Part shown: positions 61,777 to 64,000 of the stretch, piece by piece
Layout: every line of letters starts with the position of its first letter
How positions within the stretch are numbered: position 1 is the first letter of the stretch
DNA from: a bacterium
GTDB taxonomy: Bacteria > Electryoneota > RPQS01
Length of the DNA stretch: 64,000 nucleotides
Assembly (NCBI GenBank): GCA_013360195.1
Contig: JABWCQ010000006.1
Span: 103,036-167,035 of the forward strand
Direction of reading: 5' to 3'
Translations under genes and position numbers: made by a program
The notes under the pieces: model-generated
Database searches by the model: none
What the model was told of the DNA's origin: nothing
The model's input: only the letters and a program-made list of their open reading frames with translations

Positions 61777-61800
61777 CCACATCTTAGTATTCCTCTAACA

Positions 61801-61827
61801 AGCGGGCTGGTCATGGACCAGCCCGCT
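61801..61827 (+). terminator. Rho-independent terminator behind the PPC-type gene
   Basis: AGCGGGCTGGTC-atg-GACCAGCCCGCT followed by TGCTTTATACTTA. Confidence 0.85.
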
Positions 61828-61972
61828 TGCTTTATACTTATTATAGTGACAAACTCACTATACTCTTCCCGTAATACCTCCTTCTTCAATTGCACAGCAT
61901 TGTAGGGTTGTTTTGACTAAGTTTAGGTCGAATTCATTATCAACAAATCTCGTTTGGCTGTGCGGGGGTGTG

Positions 61973-62001
61973 TTGACAACTGACTGTGGTCATGTTATAA
62001 T
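61973..62001 (+). promoter_or_regulatory. Perfect consensus sigma-70 promoter for the CHRD-domain gene
   Basis: TTGACA (61973-61978), 17-bp spacer, TATAAT (61996-62001), about 45 bases before the ATG at 62054. Confidence 0.85.
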
Positions 62002-62053
62002 AAGTTGACTGAAATGGTAAAGTTTTGACACTGTCTACAAAGAGGAAGAGAAC

Positions 62054-63655
62054 ATGTCGCGTAAGTTATTGATTTTATTTTCTCTTGCGGTAATTGTACT
62101 GGCCGCTCACGCCGGGCCGTACACGCACTTTGCGGTTCTGACTCCGAATCAGGAAGTCCCACCGAACGGCACAACCGGTTCAGGACTGGCCGTCATCGAA
62201 TTGGTTGGCGATGACCTTCACTACAGCGTCTCATTTTCAGGGTTGTCGGCTGCGGTGACCGCAGGTCATTTTCACATGGCCAATATCGGGCAGAACGGCG
62301 GCGTTGTTCATGGCCTGCAAAACCTGTCCGGCACTGGCGCATTCGGTGTGTGGTCGGATTTGACCCCCGCGCAATTGGCGACCCTGCAGGCACACGGCTT
62401 TTACATCAATATTCACACGTCGGCGATTCCCGGCGGCGAGATTCGCGGTCAGGTTTTGACGCGCGGGACCTGCATTGCTCACTTGAGAGGAGCAAACGAA
62501 GTTCCGCCGAACGCGTCGCCGTCGCAAGGATTTGGCTGGTTCCGCTTGGACGCGAATGATGACACGCTTCAGTATGCAATCACATGGAGCAATCTTGTTG
62601 CACCGCTGACCGCTGCACATATTCATCGTGCGGTTGCCGGAGTCAACGGTCCAGTGGTACACGGACTGCAGAATCTGACTCCGAACTCGGCAAATGGTGT
62701 CTGGGGACCGCTGACGGCACAGAACTTGATTCAGCTTGAAGCAGAGAGTCTCTATGTGAACGTGCACAGCTCGACCTTCCCCGGCGGCGAAATTCGCGGT
62801 CAGATTATCTGTGTGTGCATTCCTGAGAATGCGACATTCAATGCGCTCACCGATGCCGGCACGTCGCAGTGTATTGCGCTGTGTCCGACGCAGTCCTCAC
62901 GGATTCGTGTGACCAACATTCCCGAAGGCTTGTTCCCGGTGGTGACCAAGAGACTTGGCTGTTTGACACCCTGTAACTTTGATTGCGATCCGGCGACTTA
63001 CATTCAAGAGTTCTTCGGCGGCGAATGGCAATACACCAACGGCGTGTTCTGGCTCGAAGTGCGCGGGGACGGATGCATCTGCGTGACGTTCGACGACATA
63101 TTGCCGGTCGAACTCAACGAGTTTGACGCGATTGCCGGAGACGGCATGGTTACCGTCAATTGGAGCACAGCGTCGGAAACGAATCTCGACCGATTCGAAA
63201 TTTTGCGCGACGGCCAAACGATGACTCAGGTAGTGGCTGAGAACAACGCAGGCGGCGCTGCCTATTCCTGGGTGGATAACGGTGTGACCAACGGCACGAC
63301 TTACAGCTACACTCTCGTGGCCGTAAACCTGGACGGTTCGCGCGAGACTCTTGTGACTGAGTCGGCGACTCCGCAGGCGGCGGGTGTGGCGACAAGCTAT
63401 GAGCTCTATCAGAACTATCCCAACCCGTTCAACCCGACAACTAACATTACGTTCGACCTTGCGGAAGCCGCTTTGGTCAACCTGAAGGTATTCAACGTGG
63501 CCGGACAGGAAATCGCAGTGGTGGCAAGCGGTAATTTTGCCGCCGGCCGCCATGTGGTGAATTTCGACGGCAGTGGATTGGCCTCCGGTGTTTACCTGTA
63601 TAGACTGGAAGCCAATGGTTTCACGGCACAGCAGAAGATGGTCTTGATCAAGTAA
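62054..63655 (+). CDS. Secreted protein with two CHRD domains and type IX sorting domain
   Basis: 533 residues. Signal peptide SRKLLILFSLAVIVLAAHA. Two CHRD (chordin-type) domains: the first opens with YTHFAVLTPNQEVPPNGTTGSGLAVIEL and contains HFHMANIGQNGGVVHGLQN and NIHTSAIPGGEIRGQV; the second repeats it as ANEVPPNASPSQGFGWFRL, HIHRAVAGVNGPVVHGLQN and NVHSSTFPGGEIRGQI. A Cys-rich linker, a fibronectin-III-like domain (LPVELNEFDAIAGDGMVTVNW) and the sorting domain YQNYPNPFNPTTNITF follow, ending QKMVLIK. It has a perfect promoter and a terminator of the recurring family, so it is probably well expressed. Confidence 0.92.
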   Translation: MSRKLLILFSLAVIVLAAHAGPYTHFAVLTPNQEVPPNGTTGSGLAVIELVGDDLHYSVSFSGLSAAVTAGHFHMANIGQNGGVVHGLQNLSGTGAFGVWSDLTPAQLATLQAHGFYINIHTSAIPGGEIRGQVLTRGTCIAHLRGANEVPPNASPSQGFGWFRLDANDDTLQYAITWSNLVAPLTAAHIHRAVAGVNGPVVHGLQNLTPNSANGVWGPLTAQNLIQLEAESLYVNVHSSTFPGGEIRGQIICVCIPENATFNALTDAGTSQCIALCPTQSSRIRVTNIPEGLFPVVTKRLGCLTPCNFDCDPATYIQEFFGGEWQYTNGVFWLEVRGDGCICVTFDDILPVELNEFDAIAGDGMVTVNWSTASETNLDRFEILRDGQTMTQVVAENNAGGAAYSWVDNGVTNGTTYSYTLVAVNLDGSRETLVTESATPQAAGVATSYELYQNYPNPFNPTTNITFDLAEAALVNLKVFNVAGQEIAVVASGNFAAGRHVVNFDGSGLASGVYLYRLEANGFTAQQKMVLIK

Positions 63656-63678
63656 GCTCCAAGTCTCTCGAAAATCAG

Positions 63679-63706
63679 ACGGGGCGGACCGAACGGTTCG
63701 CCCCGC
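63679..63706 (+). terminator. GC-rich terminator of the recurring family
   Basis: CGGGGCGGACCG-aa-CGGTTCGCCCCG with TTTGTATTTG downstream, directly behind the CHRD-domain gene. Confidence 0.82.
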
Positions 63707-63748
63707 TTTGTATTTGCATGAGTTGCCGGAACTTTGTATAATCTGAAT

Positions 63749-64000
63749 ATGAAAACTGTCGTAGTAATGCTGATTTTACTCACAACTGTGGTCTCATGCT
63801 CCAAGCAGAAGGCACCGCGCGAAACCATGTTCGAGAAACTCGAATTCAAAGTGGACTCAAGTAAATTGGGTGAAGTTGTTGAGACAGGCGGAGTTCGCTT
63901 TCATGCGCCGAAAGAGTGGCTGTTGGTCGATTCAGAGACGATAAGTCAAATTGCCGGAGTGGCGAAGCGCGATACAACTGAAATGCAGTTGATGCCTCTG
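63749..64000 (+). CDS. Lipoprotein, N-terminal part (runs off the window)
   Basis: 84 codons from the ATG at 63749 to the window edge. MKTVVVMLILLTTVVSCSKQK has a lipobox (VVSC), so the mature protein is lipid-anchored. The visible remainder (FEKLEFKVDSSKLGEVVETGG, then VRFHAPKEWLLVDSETI) resembles the start of PsbP/DUF-type envelope proteins in which FxAPxxW recurs, but too little is present for an assignment. No Shine-Dalgarno is obvious. Confidence 0.75.
   Translation, partial: MKTVVVMLILLTTVVSCSKQKAPRETMFEKLEFKVDSSKLGEVVETGGVRFHAPKEWLLVDSETISQIAGVAKRDTTEMQLMPL

Overview
The window reads as chromosomal DNA (G+C in the mid-50s percent by eye) from an uncultivated-type bacterium of the FCB superphylum (Bacteroidota/Calditrichota/Zixibacteria/KSB1-like lineages). 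The main reason is that ten predicted secreted proteins end in the type IX (Por) sorting domain with its PNPFN signature and a terminal basic KxxLLxK-like motif. Promoters that can be read are of ordinary sigma-70 type; the one upstream of the gene at 62054 is a perfect TTGACA-N17-TATAAT, which argues against a Bacteroidota-type housekeeping sigma factor. No rRNA, tRNA, CRISPR array, transposase or prophage was seen.

Layout. 1-2.6 kb (minus): the 5' end of lgt, an AT-rich three-gene cassette (TIGR04255 family, an orphan protein and a HEPN-like protein) and rsmI. 2.6-11.1 kb (minus): L-lysine 6-aminotransferase, a long tight run with an active-site-depleted alpha/beta hydrolase, a PIN/HTH toxin-antitoxin-like pair, four DinB paralogues, a YidB-like protein and an envelope protein, headed by an aldehyde dehydrogenase that could act after the lysine aminotransferase. 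11.4-23.8 kb (minus): two very large Cys-rich secreted proteins (one carrying a caspase/legumain-like His-Cys dyad), a dicarboxylate symporter, a beta-helix POMP-repeat giant and a small sorted protein. 24.1-38.3 kb (mostly plus): three tandem paralogous sorted proteins, a lipoprotein, a TPR-TlpA thioredoxin protein, an ankyrin protein, a split pair of 3-hydroxyacyl-CoA dehydrogenase-like proteins separated by a 53-bp tandem repeat array, two lipoproteins and an FNR-like regulator. 38.4-41.4 kb: a lamin-tail-domain sorted protein and a 0.7-kb noncoding region where strand composition flips from C-rich to G-rich.

41.4-48.7 kb: a MarR/DHA2-MFS pair with a perfect operator palindrome, then a divergent arsenosugar-type cluster: flavoprotein disulfide reductase and TVP38 protein on the minus strand; TIGR04283 glycosyltransferase, DUF547 protein, ArsS radical SAM enzyme and TIGR04282 glycosyltransferase on the plus strand. 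48.8-64 kb: envelope proteins, a nitrilase-family amidase, a 1192-residue repeat protein with a peptidase-G2-like tail, a GAF/SpoIIE phosphatase and four more sorted or secreted proteins, including one with two CHRD domains; the last gene, a lipoprotein, runs off the end.

Two non-coding themes recur: a near-identical GC-rich terminator hairpin (CGGGGCGAACC-loop-GGTTCGCCCCG) behind six envelope or regulator genes, and dispersed palindromic repeats whose stems covary. All assignments rest on reading motifs and gene order; no database search was run.
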